DNA of 64,000 bases from Lithospermum erythrorhizon. Its lineage: Eukaryota > Streptophyta > Magnoliopsida > Boraginales > Boraginaceae. A program made the translations under genes and the position numbers. Below, one piece after another: positions 23,747 to 36,900 of the stretch. The DNA lies in the NCBI GenBank assembly GCA_019722365.1, contig JADFUC010000949.1:124001-188000 (forward strand). The letters are read 5' to 3'. The notes beneath the pieces were generated by a model. It was not told the DNA's origin. It did not search any database and was given only the letters and a program-made list of their open reading frames with translations. Each line of letters begins with the position of its first letter. Positions within the stretch are counted from its first letter, which is position 1.

Positions 23747-25534
23747 ATGGCGAAACCGATCGTGGACACTGAGTACCTGAAAGAGGTGGAAAGAGTACGG
23801 AGGGAGCTCCGTGCCGTCATCGCCAAAAACAACTGCGCGCCAATCATGCTGCGTCTAGCGTATTCCATCTGCTTAGCCTATTTGGACTGTATTGTTGTAC
23901 TCATTATTATTATTGCTGATTGTACGATGATGATGTAGATGGCACGACGCTGGAACGTATGACGTTAAGACCAAGACTGGAGGTGCGAATGCTTCTATTA
24001 GGAACGAGCAGGAGTACTCTCACGGATGTAACAACGGCCTCACTACTGCACTCAACTTTTGCCACCAAATCAAGGAGAAGCATCCTAGGATCACTTATGC
24101 CGACCTCTATCAGCTTGCAGGTGTTGTCGCTGTTGAGGTAACAGGTGGCCCAACTGTTCAATTTCTTCCTGGAAGAAAGGTATATCGTCATTCCCTCCAA
24201 CACTCCACATCCATTCTCATTCCTTCATCACTACTTAAACTTGTTTCAGGACTCCAAGGTTTGTACTAATGAAGGACGCCTGCCCGATGCCAATAAAGGT
24301 TACTTCACATTAACACAAATTAAACACTCTCCCTTTTCATTGGATAACGCTTGTAAATGTTATCACTACAGGCGTGGGCCATCTGAGGGATATTTTCTAT
24401 CGGATGGGATTATCAGACAAGGATATTGTGGCACTATCAGGAGCTCACACATTGGTATTTAACAGCACAAAGGCTTCATCTGATATGCAACTCTACTGCT
24501 ATTTTAATTTATTCCCTTTATCTTAAGGCCTTCTGTGCTCCTATTAAGAATTTATTTATTTTGTTTAGGGAAGGGGTCATCCTGAGAGGTCGGGCTTTGA
24601 TGGCCCATGGACACAAGAACCTCTGAAGTTCGATAACAGCTACTTTGTGTAAGGCTTGCAGCCAATTCATTTGGCCTTCTACCTTGAAGTAAAAGAGCAA
24701 TTGTACTTATTTCAATTTATTTGACTAAACCAGGGAGCTCCTTAAGGGGGAAAGTGAAGGCCTATTGAAGCTTCCTACTGATAAAGCTCTACTGGAAGAT
24801 CCTGAGTTCCGCACTTACGTAGAGTTATATGCCAAGGTAATGCAAGCAATCAGCTTTACTGTCATTTTGCTGGCCGTAGTGTGTGTGTGTGTGTGTGTGT
24901 TGGGGGGCAATCAAAGTTAATAAAGGATCCTTGTTGGGTTAATTTACCTCCTTGATAAGCATTCTCTGTCCTTTATATGTCAAAACTGGCATTAAATTGA
25001 AGAAACAGAAGAATTTGAGACATGTTTCCCTGTTTGGTATTATTGAGTCACAGCATCCTCTTGATTGTAAAGTTTGCGTGAGAAACCTGAAAAGAATCAC
25101 TATTTGTGGTTCCACTTTTGTTTTGTAAATAACATGACTGTGAGAGTAGATTAAGGTGGAAATTGTCAAAAAGTTTATAGTATTATAAGGAGAGTATGAA
25201 ATTATGGAGTTGGAAAAACTGTTTTATTTTGGTTTCTGGCAAGGGACATGATGGTTACTTTATACTTTAAAATAGTTTTTCTAGTTATTCGTATTTCGCT
25301 GTTTTATCACTTGTGTAATCTATTACATTTCACTGGCACATGCAGGATGAGGATGCTTTCTTTAGAGATTATGCTGCATCACACAAGAAACTTTCTGAAC
25401 TGGGTTTTACCCCAAGTAGCTCCATTCCAAAGGTGAATGATAGCACCATTTTAGCGCAAAGTGCTGTTGGAGTTGTAGTGGCTGCTGCTGTGGTGATAGT
25501 TAGTTACTTGTATGAAGTCAGGAAAAAAATATAA
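23747..25534 (+). CDS. APX3: Peroxisomal membrane ascorbate peroxidase (APX3/APX5 type)
   Basis: Seven exons (23747-23859, 23939-24179, 24250-24298, 24372-24454, 24569-24648, 24734-24836, 25346-25534) give 285 residues. The enzyme uses ascorbate to reduce hydrogen peroxide, facing the cytosol from the peroxisome membrane. The distal site RLAWHDAG (Arg36, Trp39, His40), the proximal haem ligand in LSGAHTLG (His160) and Trp176 in [11 protein letters not shown] are all present. The last exon ends in a hydrophobic span (about residues 259-279) followed by YEVRKKI, the tail-anchor plus basic end that separates this class from the soluble cytosolic enzymes. Intron 6 is long (about 510 bp) and contains a (GT)n run. 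Exon 1 ends at phase 2 just before WHDAG; reading through it gives a false short ORF. Confidence 0.96.
24881..24901. repeat. (GT)n microsatellite in APX intron 6
   Basis: About ten GT units followed by a short G run. A typical polymorphic simple repeat. Confidence 0.85.
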
Positions 25535-26045
25535 GTGAACTGCCGTCTGCCACCATGTAACAGTTTCGGGACATTTATATACTGGTATTTTATATGGATT
25601 TGATAGTGTGGCAAGAAGCTTAAGAATGCTAAAACTTTGATACTGATACTTGAAATAAAGTGATTGGCATCAGCAACTATCAGCTAATTTTACTAGATTC
25701 CGAAGTTTATTCTATTAGACCACTTGAAATCTTAGCTCCTTGTATAGAGCTCAATCTCTAGTATTCATTTACTTGATGATATGTTTTATTATCAAGTTTA
25801 TTCAACATGTAAAATGATGGAACACCATTGGATTCATAGGTAGTGTGTACAACATAATCCATATGGTATAAGAATTACTTAGTGATATTAATAGCAAAAA
25901 TAAAAACAAAAAACGGAGTGATCAAAATTCATCATTCAAGAGAGGATATGTAAAACTAAATGCAACATACATAGGAAAAGATTCATGCAACAGCAAGAAT
26001 AAAAATCCGAAACAATTAATGCTAGCCCGGTATGATTGATACATA
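25535..26045. other. Intergenic between convergent APX and PAD1
   Basis: 3' flanks of both genes, AT-rich, nothing else seen. Confidence 0.7.
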
Positions 26046-27555
26046 TTAAGTTTCTTTAGCAGGGGCCTTCTTGGCAGCCTCAGCAGCTGCTTTCTCTGCC
26101 TCTATTTCGGCAACAATTGCATCAATTTCAGCTTCTTCAAGTTGCTTCAGTCCATGCTCTCTTGTCATCACACCAACTTCTATGTTCTTTCCCCCGCTCT
26201 CAACAACCTTTAAGCATTGAAACAAATAAGATAAATCTTGAGCCAAAATAGCCTCGTGTATTGCCGATTATGAATAACTTTCAAGGAACTTTCAGGCTTA
26301 AAGAAGATTGAACAAGTAAATTATTTAGATAGACTAATAGAATTTAAAAAAAATTAAGTAACCATGAAACGTGCAACATACAAGAACTTCCGAAATGAAA
26401 CAAAACAACAACTAAGTTCTTCTTAATGCCAAACCTATGATAGTCTCTCAACTTTCACCCCCCCCCAAAGCAAAAAGGAAGTTTACATAGATATTTTAGG
26501 GAGAGCTTTTCTTTGAGATAGTTGTAAGTGTAAATATTACAGCATTAAGCTATAGAACACGTATTACTCTACAAGTGTAAATATTACAGCATTAAGTTAG
26601 AGAATAGGTATTATCAAGAGTCCTCAAACATTCGGTTATACTTTATATAGTGAAACTAAATTGTTGAAATCACCTGGCCATCATCCCATGTGAGATTTGG
26701 TCACCCCCAACAAATAAAATCTGTAAACTCATTTAGCACACAAGTAGCAGGATGAAGGATTTCTGTTTTAAATATGCAAACTAAAAGAACATATCCACTT
26801 TGACCAAAAAGCAAATACGCAAAGATATGATGTGAACCATAACAACTTGAGATTGACATCTAGAAGATTACTCACTTCAAGCAAAGCACGAATGGCTAAC
26901 TTGACAGTTTGTTGTCCAGATGTTTGTTTGTAGTTCTTCTCGAGAAACTCTCTAATTGAGTTTGAGTTCCTCCCGGTGGCATTGGCCTTCCACGCTGAAA
27001 AGGTTCCAGAGGGATCTGTCTGATAGAGTGCTGGAACACCAGTGTAAGGATCAAACCCTATGATCAAAGTGGAAAGCCCAAATGGTCGGACTCCTCCACT
27101 CTGAGTGTACTTCTGCTGAAGGGCAGCAATGTAGCGTGTTATGTATTCGACGGTGGCAGGGTCCTCGACAGTGAGCCTGTGACTCTGACACTCGATCCGT
27201 GCCTTATTGACGAGTACACGCGCATCGGCTTTCAAGCCGGCACAGGCCAATGCAATGTGATCATCTAAATTCACTATCTTTCTAACAGATCTGCAAAACA
27301 GCACTACATACTTTCAGAATAAATACTTTTAAGTTGAGGATAAATAAGATTACAATAGTTGTGAAATAAGCAATATTGGTACCTCGAATCTTGAAGCTTG
27401 GGGGTGGACTTCTTCTCGACGCCGAGGACGACGGTGTCGACGCCGAGGACTCCGACGGCGGCGTTGCCTTTGCGGACAGCTTCGAGGGCGTATTCCACCT
27501 GGAAAAGGTGGCCGTCCGGTGAGAACACTGTAATCGCCCTGTCGTATCGAGCCAT
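26046..27555 (-). CDS. PAD1: 20S proteasome subunit alpha type-7 (PAD1)
   Basis: Three exons (27555-27383, 27290-26876, 26207-26046) give 249 residues, the normal length. The N-terminus [20 protein letters not shown] carries the proteasome alpha-type signature that gates the core particle, followed by [18 protein letters not shown]. Exon 2 holds the Ntn fold, with [14 protein letters not shown] and [20 protein letters not shown]. The C-terminus is an Ala/Glu/Lys-rich helix ending KAPAKET, as is typical of alpha-7. The alpha ring is structural and lacks catalytic threonine. The subunit acts in the 26S proteasome of cytosol and nucleus. Exon 2 ends at the strong donor GTGAGT. No damage seen. 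Confidence 0.96.
26526..26618. repeat. 47-bp tandem duplication in PAD1 intron 2
   Basis: aagtgtaaatattacagcat begins at 26526 and again at 26573, and both copies continue with similar sequence. Two copies only; probably a slippage event without function. Confidence 0.8.
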
Positions 27556-28082
27556 TTTCAATCTTTTTTAATTTACCAACTTTATTTTCCACTCCGTAAT
27601 TAATTAAATGATTTTTTGGGAGTGGTAAGCGTTTCGCTATATGATCGAATACCCAACTAAAATCACATATTAGAGGAAGTTTTATTAGGGATAAAATAGT
27701 CATTTTCATCATTTTAATACTGTTTGGGTGTGTTTTTAGTCCCACTCGTGATGAGCGCTCACATCGGGCGGAGGAAGCCTGCTAATTAAGATCTCCTTGG
27801 TGGTTTTCTAAATCAACCCCACGATTATTATCAACTTGTGATATTCCATCTCATACCTATAGATATTATTAAGCTAAGAAGAAAAGGATAAAAAGCATGT
27901 GAATAATAAAGAAGAAGAAAAAAGAGTGCAATGTGCATGTGAATAATAAAGAATGATTTGGAACATAGGAATAGGGAGGCACCCGTGCATAGTCACACCT
28001 CAACTTAATTATTAAGTTTGTCCTTTTCATTTGGTTGATGTATATAATACCACTCTCACTTCTATGCATCCAAACCATTGCA
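27556..28082. other. Divergent promoter region of PAD1 and the GH10 gene
   Basis: About 530 bp separate the two start codons, so both promoters must lie here. No ORF supported. Confidence 0.6.
28041..28048 (+). promoter_or_regulatory. Candidate TATA box for the GH10 gene
   Basis: tatataat about 40 bp upstream of the ATG, implying a very short 5' leader. Confidence 0.5.
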
Positions 28083-30843
28083 ATGAAGGGTCTCAAACAC
28101 ATTATTCCAATATTATTATTGCTACTCATTTTCATTTCAACTCATTTAAGTTACCCTTCCTTTGCCTCATATGGTTGAAAGCTGAACTTATGCTGATGGA
28201 TACTTTGAATAAACATACCAACAGTAAAATTAATTATTATTGTAATTCTGTTGATTGAATTCATTATTTGAATAATAATGCAGATGGGCCATTGTATGAT
28301 TCGTCTGCTTACTCAGAGGTAATTTAGTTCCTTACACTTTTTCCTAACTCAAGGAAGCTTTATATATGTTGAGTTTACTATTCATCGAATAGTATATTAA
28401 TCAATGAATCATATAAATATAATCTGTTTCGAGATGTAATTTTGTAGTGTAGAGGGCGTCCAGAGAGGGCTTTGTACAACGGGGGGATCCTTCGGAATCA
28501 AACTCCACATTTTGAGAATGTGATTGATGATCATGGGAGACTATCCTATTCCCCTGTCTTTCTTCTCAATAATCTCACTCGCTCCACCTTCTACTGTTTC
28601 TCCAGTTGAGTGTATTTTAGATTGATTTTTATCAACATTATTGTCATTTGAGATGCAAATAAACCACAATGCATGCTTGCCGCCTGCATTATGTTATTAC
28701 TCAATCACAATACAATGTACTCAAAATATCTGTACAGTTTGGGTGAAACTGGAGGTTGAAAGTTCAGCAGTGGTTATACGTGCAAGATTGATTACAGAAA
28801 ATTCAACTACTACTTGTGTGGGTAATGTAATTGCACGTCATGGATGCTGGTCATTTCTCAAGGGTGGATTCCTTTCAAATTTACCATCAAACTCCTCCCG
28901 TTTATACTTTCAGGTACTCTCACTACCATTAAATTATCAAAATTAGGATTTTCATGTTTGAAATATTATAAGTTGTACCTTTTTTTATGTGAAAATATTT
29001 GTTAGTTTAAAGACAACCATAATCAATATTTAAGTGTGTTGAAAATAATAAAAACATAGAGTATACATATACAGATATACCATACTCAGGAATTTTACAC
29101 GAGCATATGACCTAGCTAAAAACAACACGTTTGAAATATAACAACCTATGTCATTGCATAAAAAATTCCATTCTTGACAGAGAAATGAAGGGAATGAAAC
29201 CAAAATAGCCATCGACGGAGCTTCTTTACAACAATTTACTCAAGAACAATGGGCAATCAACCAAGACGTGAATATCAACAAGGTAATTGTTAATGTTGTA
29301 TATACTTATATATTTCCTCATATCTTGGTTGGTGGACATACTTCCTTGTGCTTTTTTTAAGCCTAAACTAATTTTCAACTTTATCATTTTGTAGTATGTT
29401 TATGTTTATTCACTTAAGCTAATTGATTCTTTTCTCTAGAGAAGAAAACGTGCAGTCACACTTCATGTTTCAGATCAATATGGTGATAGTTTGAGGGGTG
29501 CGTCAATTAAAGTCGAGCAAATTTCGAAAGATTTTCTTTTTGGCTCTGCCATTGCTGATACTATCATAGGAAATTCTCCTTATCAGGTTCTTATTATATA
29601 CTATTGTTCGTCAATTTAACAAACTAGAATGCAGTTTTCAATTTTATTGTTTTAATACAAATTTAGTAATACTAGGAGTGTTATTCAATTTCCAAGAGAA
29701 CCCCCACACTTGGGTGAAATATGTGATATAGAGATTATAGTTACATTAACTCGACGAATGACTTGATTAATTCACTCTCTCAGAAATGGTTCACCAAAAG
29801 ATTCAATGCAGCAGTTTTTGAGAACGAACTGAAATGGTATGCCACTGAACCAAAGCCAAGGCAACTAAACTACACCAAAGCAGACAAGATGCTTCAATTT
29901 GTTCAATCAAATCAAATTTCCACCAGGGGGCACAATATTTTCTGGGAAGATCCTAAGTACACCCCACCATGGGTTCGAAACTTGACAGATCCTGAATTAA
30001 AATTAGCCGTAAAATCAAGAATCCAAAGTCTATTGCAAAGATACAAAGATGATTTTATTCATTGGGATGTTAACAATGAAATGCTTCACTTCAACTTCTA
30101 TGAGGAAAAGCTTGGAAGTAATGCTTCCTTGGAATTTTTTATGGTTGCCCATGAAATTGATCCATTAGCTACTTTGTTTATGAATGAGTTTAACGTTGTT
30201 GAGACTTGTAATGATGTGAACTCTAGTGTGGATGGTTATATTTTGAGGATGAAGGAACTCAGAAAGAGTGGCGTGTGGATGGATGGCGTAGGACTTGAAG
30301 GTCACTTCACCGTGCCTAATCTTCCTCTAATGAGAGCTACCATTGACAAATTGGCAACACTTGACATCCCAATTTGGCTTACTGAGGTGGATATTAGAAA
30401 TACTTTGAGTATGCAGGCTCAGGTGAATGGTCTAATAATAACTTGCTAATAATTCCCCTGTTCTTTATATGACATTGAACATTGTTTCTTTTGTGTTTTT
30501 CAATTAGGCCTTATACTTAGAACAAGTCCTCCGGGAAGGTTTTTCTCACCCAGCAGTTAATGGAATAATGTTATGGTCAGCGATGCATGTAGAAGGTTGC
30601 TACCAGATGTGCTTAACTGATAACGAGTTTCGGAATCTCCCAACAGGTGATGTGGTTGATAAGCTCCTCGAAGAATGGCAAACTGGGCTTGTGGAAGGTC
30701 TAACAAATGAGCGTGGTTCCTATAGTTTCTATGGGTTCTTGGGCGAATATAGAATTACTACAAGATATGGGGGTAGGTCGATCAATTCTACATTTTCGCT
30801 CAGCCCAAGTGATGAAACCAGACATGTCAACATCCAAATCTAG
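28083..30843 (+). CDS. Secreted CBM22-GH10 endo-1,4-beta-xylanase-like protein
   Basis: Eight exons (28083-28173, 28284-28318, 28448-28604, 28738-28913, 29181-29282, 29440-29586, 29784-30422, 30508-30843) give 560 residues. A signal peptide (MKGLKHIIPILLLLLIFIS) precedes a carbohydrate-binding CBM22-type beta-sandwich (about residues 40-185). The GH10 barrel (about 200-500) follows. The acid/base is Glu335 in HWDVNNEM and the nucleophile Glu437 in WLTEVDI; GHNIFWEDP and GIMLWSAMH are further family blocks. Plants use such enzymes on xylan in secondary walls or aleurone, and the group resembles the Arabidopsis At4g33810-33860 cluster by memory. Both catalytic residues are kept, so activity is plausible; substrate is inferred. 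Confidence 0.94.
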
Positions 30844-31704
30844 TTGTTGGATGTTGAAAAAACTTAGGTTGATTATAGGATTAGCAAAAATGATGAGCGA
30901 TTTACAATAATCACAAGAATGTTAACTATTTAATTTGATCCTCCTTTTAAATATAGCATTGACTTGGTATAATGAAAAGCCATTGAGAAGCTGATGATGC
31001 AGTCTGTATGTAGTGGCAGGTGCCAATTGAAATGCTTGTCCATAATAATTTCATGCACAGCTTGCAAACAGTAAACTAAAGCACACACAGTCGACAGTTT
31101 GTTGGGGTTAATGAATTGGAGGATGGAAAAAGACTTGACATACTTGGAGTATAAATAAATAAAAGCGCACTGCTTTCTAGCTTTAATCATTTCGGTTAAA
31201 ATCTATTTCTGATCATCTTCATTATATCAATATATAGGCATGAAATCCTTTTAATCTTATTAGCTTCATCCATGAGTATTGCAACGGTTACTTATGGAAA
31301 GTGTTGCATTAGATACTTTTCATCGTTATGTTACGTTAAATAAAAATGTAGTAGTGTGATGTATATATGTACTAATATTTGGAGGATCATTTGTTATGTT
31401 AACGTTGGAGACTTGGAGATGTATGCATCTTCCAATGTCGTCATACAAGATTACAAGGAGCAGTAGTGAGTAATATAATAATAGGGGTATATATAAAATT
31501 AAAATAAGTTCATTAACCTTTACATTGTGTTTTGTTACATCTCAAGTGTCATGCAATCTGCAGGGGATATTTGATATGAACATTAAATACTCATCATACT
31601 AATGAATATATCTTTATTTAAATTAAATGATTCATAAAGAGCTTTTCAGCCTATATACACGAGTAGATGATACACTTAGGTTTTATCTGTTAGAGCATTC
31701 TGTA
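30844..31704. other. 3' flank of GH10 gene up to the retrotransposon
   Basis: AT-rich, no supported gene. The left border of the retrotransposon is not sharp. Confidence 0.6.
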
Positions 31705-32080
31705 AATCTGCATTATCGAGGCTTTCGTTTAAAAAGTACAAATCTAGAATTGTTATCGCATTCGTATAAACTTTATATCCGAACTAACTTAAGCATCAAA
31801 GTGACTCGATCGACTTCGATTAGTGGTCTGAATCTGGCTCTCGGGTTTAATCACGAGAACTTCGTAGACGGAGCAAACATACCAGCCAGGAAGTAACCCC
31901 TTAAAGGAGTGGGCATTATGAAACCACCAGGGACTCCCCTCAGAGACCTCAGGGCTAAAGCCAGAAGGCAGTCAGGGCCAGGGAGGTGGGGGAGGCCAAA
32001 ATCCAGAAAGGGCAGTGAGAGCAATAGATGAATCCAGTGAATTTCGGATGTCCTACAGGGGACCTCGGAAAAGATGCTAA
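31705..32080 (+). repeat. 5' LTR end and leader (copy A of a direct repeat)
   Basis: Aligns by eye, with many mismatches and small gaps, to 40725-41110. Shared anchors include aacttaagcatc, aatctggc, cgggtttaa-tcac, gatgaatcca and gacctcggaaaa. The upstream limit of the LTR is not clear. Confidence 0.6.
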
Positions 32081-32589
32081 ATCAATTGAGGTAACAGAGT
32101 GCAGGGATCGAACCCCACGACCGTGGTCAGTTCAATTCGATCGCGTGATCTAACCCAGCAAACATGTCATACCATAAATTAGGGTCTTATGTGGAAGAAG
32201 TGGTTAGGCGGGATTATAATCCCGTGGCAGGAATCGTCGGCCAACAGCATAAAAGATACCCGATCGCCCCGATCACTTTCGTAACTAGAATGAAAGGAGC
32301 CGTGTTATAATAAAGAAAGATTATTCTTCCCTCCAGCACCTAATCGGTCGATCGAGACATTGGAGGATAACATAAGTAAAGTCGCGCACATTCGGTTTCC
32401 CAGCCAGGAACAACCCGTAGGATGCGGAGCGATAAGGAGAAAAGCAGCGGGTACCCGCGAAGGGGCAATCAGAGCGGCAGATGTTATAGAAAAGCTCCAA
32501 AGATAAGTGGAGGAGCTAAAAAATAGGCTCGAGACATTTGCCCCTCGAAGTCCGGGGAGAAAGCGATACCTACTTTCATGATGAGGCAG

Positions 32590-33060
32590 TCGTGCCACGG
32601 GGCTTCGGGATACCAAAATTCAATATATATGATGGCATGGGAGACCTAACAATCACGCATTAAGGCATATGATCCCCAGGCTATCTTTTTTGGGCAAGGC
32701 GAGACGATGTATACGGGCTTTCAGTAGTTTAATCGGGGCTTGGCCGAAATGGTTCCAAACTGCCACCTAATTCCATTGATTCTTGGCAAGATTTGGTAGA
32801 CTGTTAAATGGATAAGTTTGGAAACTTCCGTCGTGGTGAACAGGAGAAGGCATTGATGAATTTGAAATAAACTGGGGAGGCTTGCCGTGATTACTCGGCA
32901 GGTTCCAAAAGTGACCAATATACCATGGTGGACGAAAGTGTCAATGGTCGCATTCTTTTCACGGATTGCAGTTCGGGCCTTTGAAAGAAGGTTGGTATTG
33001 GAGCAGGAGGTATCCAATGTCATGGTGTCAATGACGGTAATCTGAGAAAATTGGAGGAAG
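32590..33060 (+). pseudogene. gag remnant
   Basis: Frame pieces spell GFRIPKFNIYDGMGD, LPPNSIDSWQDLV, FGNFRRGEQEKALMNLK and CRDYSAGS, the classic order of the plant Ty3/gypsy gag (retrotrans_gag) domain. Stops interrupt every frame, so no protein can be made. Confidence 0.8.
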
Positions 33061-33635
33061 CAAGAGAAAGGTAGTTGAATGGGCAATCGAGTTCATCGAC
33101 AGAACACATGGACCGCCCAAAAAGGCTTCGGTATGAGATGAGTTATAAAGAAACCTAAGAAGAGGCAGTTCCGAGCGGGCAGCCGAGGAAAGTCAGGAAG
33201 AGAAAATGGAAGAGTGAGGAAACCTCGAGAACCTCTTTACAGTCGTATGCCCGTTAAGCTTCGATATGAAGGTGTATGCCCAAATGCGGGATAGGACATT
33301 GTTGCGAGAACCTCAAAAGTTGAGGTCCGTCAGAAATGAGGCGAGACAGAGCTTTACGTGAGTATTCACAAAGACCGTGGAAGCGCGGCGGATAAATGCC
33401 GTGTTTTGAAGATGAAATAGAACATCCGAGAGGGGCATCTCCAGGGGTTCGTGAGAGAAACGGCTCCCCTAAGGCATGTAGAGGTTCGCCCCAGAAAAAT
33501 GATAAACCCGAATTTGAAGTCCTTTTAAATTCGCTGGGCCGAATTATTTCAATTTGGGAGGACTTCTGAGGGGGGAGGAGAATCTTCGATTCAGAAAATA
33601 GTAAGCAGGAGAAATTTGTCATAGGTTAGCCCATA

Positions 33636-33830
33636 TGACAACTATTGACAGAGAATGGATAAAATTCTCCCAGGAAGAATTGAAAGGTATTGAGATACCT
33701 CATGACGACCAACCTAATAATCAATCTTGTAATTGCAAACTTTCTAGTGGCAAGAATGTTGGTGGACATGGGGAGTTCGATGGGTAGTTTGTATCTAGGG
33801 GCATATGATCGGTTGGGACTACCAGAAACC
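33636..33830 (+). pseudogene. Aspartic protease remnant
   Basis: Reads WIKFSQEELKGIEIPHDD, then after a frame change NLVIANFLVARMLVDMGSS. The catalytic D(T/S)G is altered to DMG, so even if translated it would be inactive. Confidence 0.75.
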
Positions 33831-34359
33831 TTTGCAAAACGGCATGTACACCTCTGTTGGTCCGCCGGGACATTCCATTTATCGTGGATAGCGATTTAAG
33901 ACTTGGCGGTGGGGAGAAGCCACGAGAAGCTATAGCGATAAGGGCATCATTTATATTAGTGGACATATCGAGGCAACCGTACAATGAAGTGCTATCAGTG
34001 CCCCATCCTCGCGGCCCTCACAGACTATAATTTCCACCCTCACTTAGTAATTTTTCAACCAGAGGAGTAGGTGAGATTGACGAGATCGTAAAGGGCTCGG
34101 GGTATGTTACCAATTATGCGTACCACGAGATAGTTCCCTTAAGAGCCACCCAAAGCAGAAGAGATATAGAAAGGTACTCTACGGGGTTATGGAAACCACA
34201 TCCCGGGAGGTTCAAGACAATTCACCCGGGAAAAAGCTCAAAGAAAGGATCTCCTCGCTGAGGAACTTCGAGGTTGTATCACTTAGTGAACAACAACCAG
34301 AGGCCTTCAAGATAGGGACTGATTAGTCAGAGCCCTTTATGATATACTAATCAAACTAG

Positions 34360-35080
34360 CAAAGATATGGAGAGGTGTTTGCATGGAATCCCCGAGGACA
34401 TGCCGAGGTGGATGCAACGTTCTTTGCCTGATACATGTAGATCCCCATTTCGCCAAACCGAAGCAGAGAAAGGAATTTTCTCCAGGGAAAAAACCGGGCT
34501 ATCGAGAGGAAGTAGACGAGTTGATGAGAGTAGGGGCCATACGGAATTGCAGTTTCCGGAGTGGATTGCGAACGTGGTAATGGTAAAGAAGTTCAACGGT
34601 AAGTGGAGAATGTGCAGCAGCCTAAGGACTATTTTTCGTTACCTTGTGCAGGAGAGATTGGTGAATGGAAGTGGTAGTTGTAAATATTTGACTTCTAGGC
34701 GGCTTCCCTCGAATACTCTTTGGAAAAAGCAGACCAAGAAAACACCACTTTCATTACGAGAATCACGGTTTTCTTTAGCACGGGCCATTGATGCCTTTCG
34801 GGGTTAAAGAATGCGGGGGCAACCTATCAACGGATGTTAAGTGTATCTTCTCGAACCAAATAGCGAAATAAATATGTGGATGACATGTTACTCAGAGAAC
34901 AAAAAAACGGGGGAATATTTGGAGAATCTTGAGAAACCCTAATGAAGCTCAAGAAAGTCTAATGCGTATCAACCCGGAAAAATTAGCGGTGTGGGGTACT
35001 ATCGGGAAAATTCTTAGGGTTCATGATAAGTGAACGAGGCATCGAACCTAATCCCAATAAGATTGACGCCATAGGAAAAA
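34360..35080 (+). pseudogene. Reverse transcriptase remnant
   Basis: Pieces include EEVDELMRVGAIR, FPEWIANVVMVKKFNGKWR, the active-site YVDDML at 34873-34890 and LGFMISERGIEPNPNKIDAI. The order matches gypsy RT. Several frameshifts and stops separate them. Confidence 0.85.
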
Positions 35081-35589
35081 AAGCAAACCCCAAAGTCCTA
35101 TAAAGAGGTTAATGACTTGCCGGGTTGTCTTGTAGCGCTCGGCAATTCATATCTCGGTCCGGAGATAGGAACCTACCAGCATAGCGGAACAAACTCCCAG
35201 GGATTTTGTGTGGGATGAGAATGTTCGGCTGCTTTGAAGAGTTGAAAGCTTATTTGGGGTCACCCAATATATTGAGCCGACCCGAAGGAAAGGAACTCCA
35301 ATTATACTTGGCCGTATAGAGCTATAGCCGGTGCTTATAAGGGAGAAGGAGAAGATTTAGAAGCCCATATACTACGTGAGCCATGTACTTCATGGACTGG
35401 AGGAGAATTATCCTCTCGTTGATAAGGTTTGTTTGGCCACTGCATCGCTCACTACCAAGAAAACTTCAGAGGCCCTACTTTGGAAACCATCTATGCTTCG
35501 TGGTCATAAACTGACAGCAGAGAGGATATTATCGATCCGGCGCACAAAATGGGAAGGCTCGCTAAGTGGAGCAATTGAGCCATTGATTG

Positions 35590-35910
35590 ATACTCATCCC
35601 CGGGGCAGGAATCAGCCGAGGCGTTGGCCGACTTTGTAATAGAATGCACCATGGAATCCATGATGACCAGTGAGCCTATACCCCTGAGAGCGACCCACAG
35701 TAGACATGTGGTGGGTCGGTAATCCGAAAGGAGCCGGCCGAGGAATGCAGTCCGGACGAGGTCTTGTTTTGAGTATGCACTTTAAGATTCAGTTCAGGGC
35801 CACAAATAACGAGGCCGAATACGAAGCTATGACAACAGGGTTATTACTAGCCCAAAGCCTCGAAATAAGCCGAATTATGGTAAGAGGACTCCAAGTTAGT
35901 TATTGAAAGC
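35590..35910 (+). pseudogene. RNase H remnant
   Basis: AEALADFVIECT leads into the RNase H region, with MHFKIQFRATNNEAEYEAM and TTGLLLAQSLEISRIMVRG. The NNEAEYEA block with its conserved acidic residue is the diagnostic part. Open for only about 65 codons. Confidence 0.8.
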
Positions 35911-35949
35911 GGATCCGGTGTGGGTAAAAACGAGAGCACGAAGAGGTAC

Positions 35950-36900
35950 CACTTGTGAGCTATGACCGTAGTCTTAAATTTGACCCGTTACCTTTGGCTT
36001 ATACCCGAGGTGAAAAGTCTAGCATGCCGATCATTTCTCCCGAGATTGGCCACTACTTTATGAGGATATTCCCAAGGGGTTCGCAAACATCAGGCTTACA
36101 TTACATGAAGAAACAAACGTTCCACAGCCAGGAGGGAGCGGTGAATGCAGTCCTATGTCGAATTCTGACCATCGATGAGCTGCCCGAGGACAAAAGTCGA
36201 ATGATAAAATTACAAAAGCGAAGTTATAAGTTCCAAATATTTCGAGAGAACTATACAAAACATCGGTTGGGGCCTTTACTATTTTGTATCGAGCGAATCC
36301 GGCCAAACCTTGTTTAAGGTTCACGAAGGGGCCCAATGGGCGTTATGGGGGGGTACAGCTCTGGCAATAACGGCGAGGATCTTTTGGACATTATGATGAG
36401 CGACTCCTTGGAATATGTAAAAGTGTGATTCTTGTAAAGTAAGAGCATTACGAACGCCAGAAGATGACTCGATGTGTGTCCCATGCTATTTGTCGTGAGG
36501 CATTGACTTGGTGGGGCAGGTTCGTGAAACGACCCTGAAATATAAAAATATTGTGGTGGCGGTGGATACTTCAACCAGAAGTGGGTGAAGCTATGCCTCT
36601 AAGAAATACCCTTTGCCGAGGAACGATGATTTATTTGGAAAACATAATTTTCGTTATGGAATACCAAGATCTTGAGTATCGGATAAAGGCCTCGGTTCGA
36701 TGCCTCTCTTGAGGAATATGTCTGGCGATCTCGGGGATTGAACATCGTTTTGCGGTCTGTTACCCCCAAGCCAATGGGCCAGGTGGAGGTCATGAACGAA
36801 CCATCTTTGAGGATCAAGAAGAATGCCTCGAGTCGAGAATTGAAATGGTGAGGAACTCACGAGTTGTATGAAGTGCTTACAGAACACGCGCCACCAAGCC
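35950..36900 (+). pseudogene. Integrase remnant
   Basis: TIDELPEDKSRMIKLQKRSY lies in the lead-in to the zinc-binding part; CDSCKVRA carries the C-x2-C half of the HHCC finger. KNIVVAVDTSTRS is the first catalytic-Asp block, and IEHRFAVCYPQANG is the late core block. Frames shift repeatedly. Confidence 0.8.

Noticed and set aside
23747..23938. Short ORF continuing past APX exon 1
   Set aside because: It reads through the intron; the family sequence RLAWHDAG is restored only by splicing 23859 to 23939.
32305..33622. Long minus-strand ORFs across the gag region
   Set aside because: The plus strand here carries a clear gag order of motifs; the minus ORFs are shadows in balanced-composition DNA.
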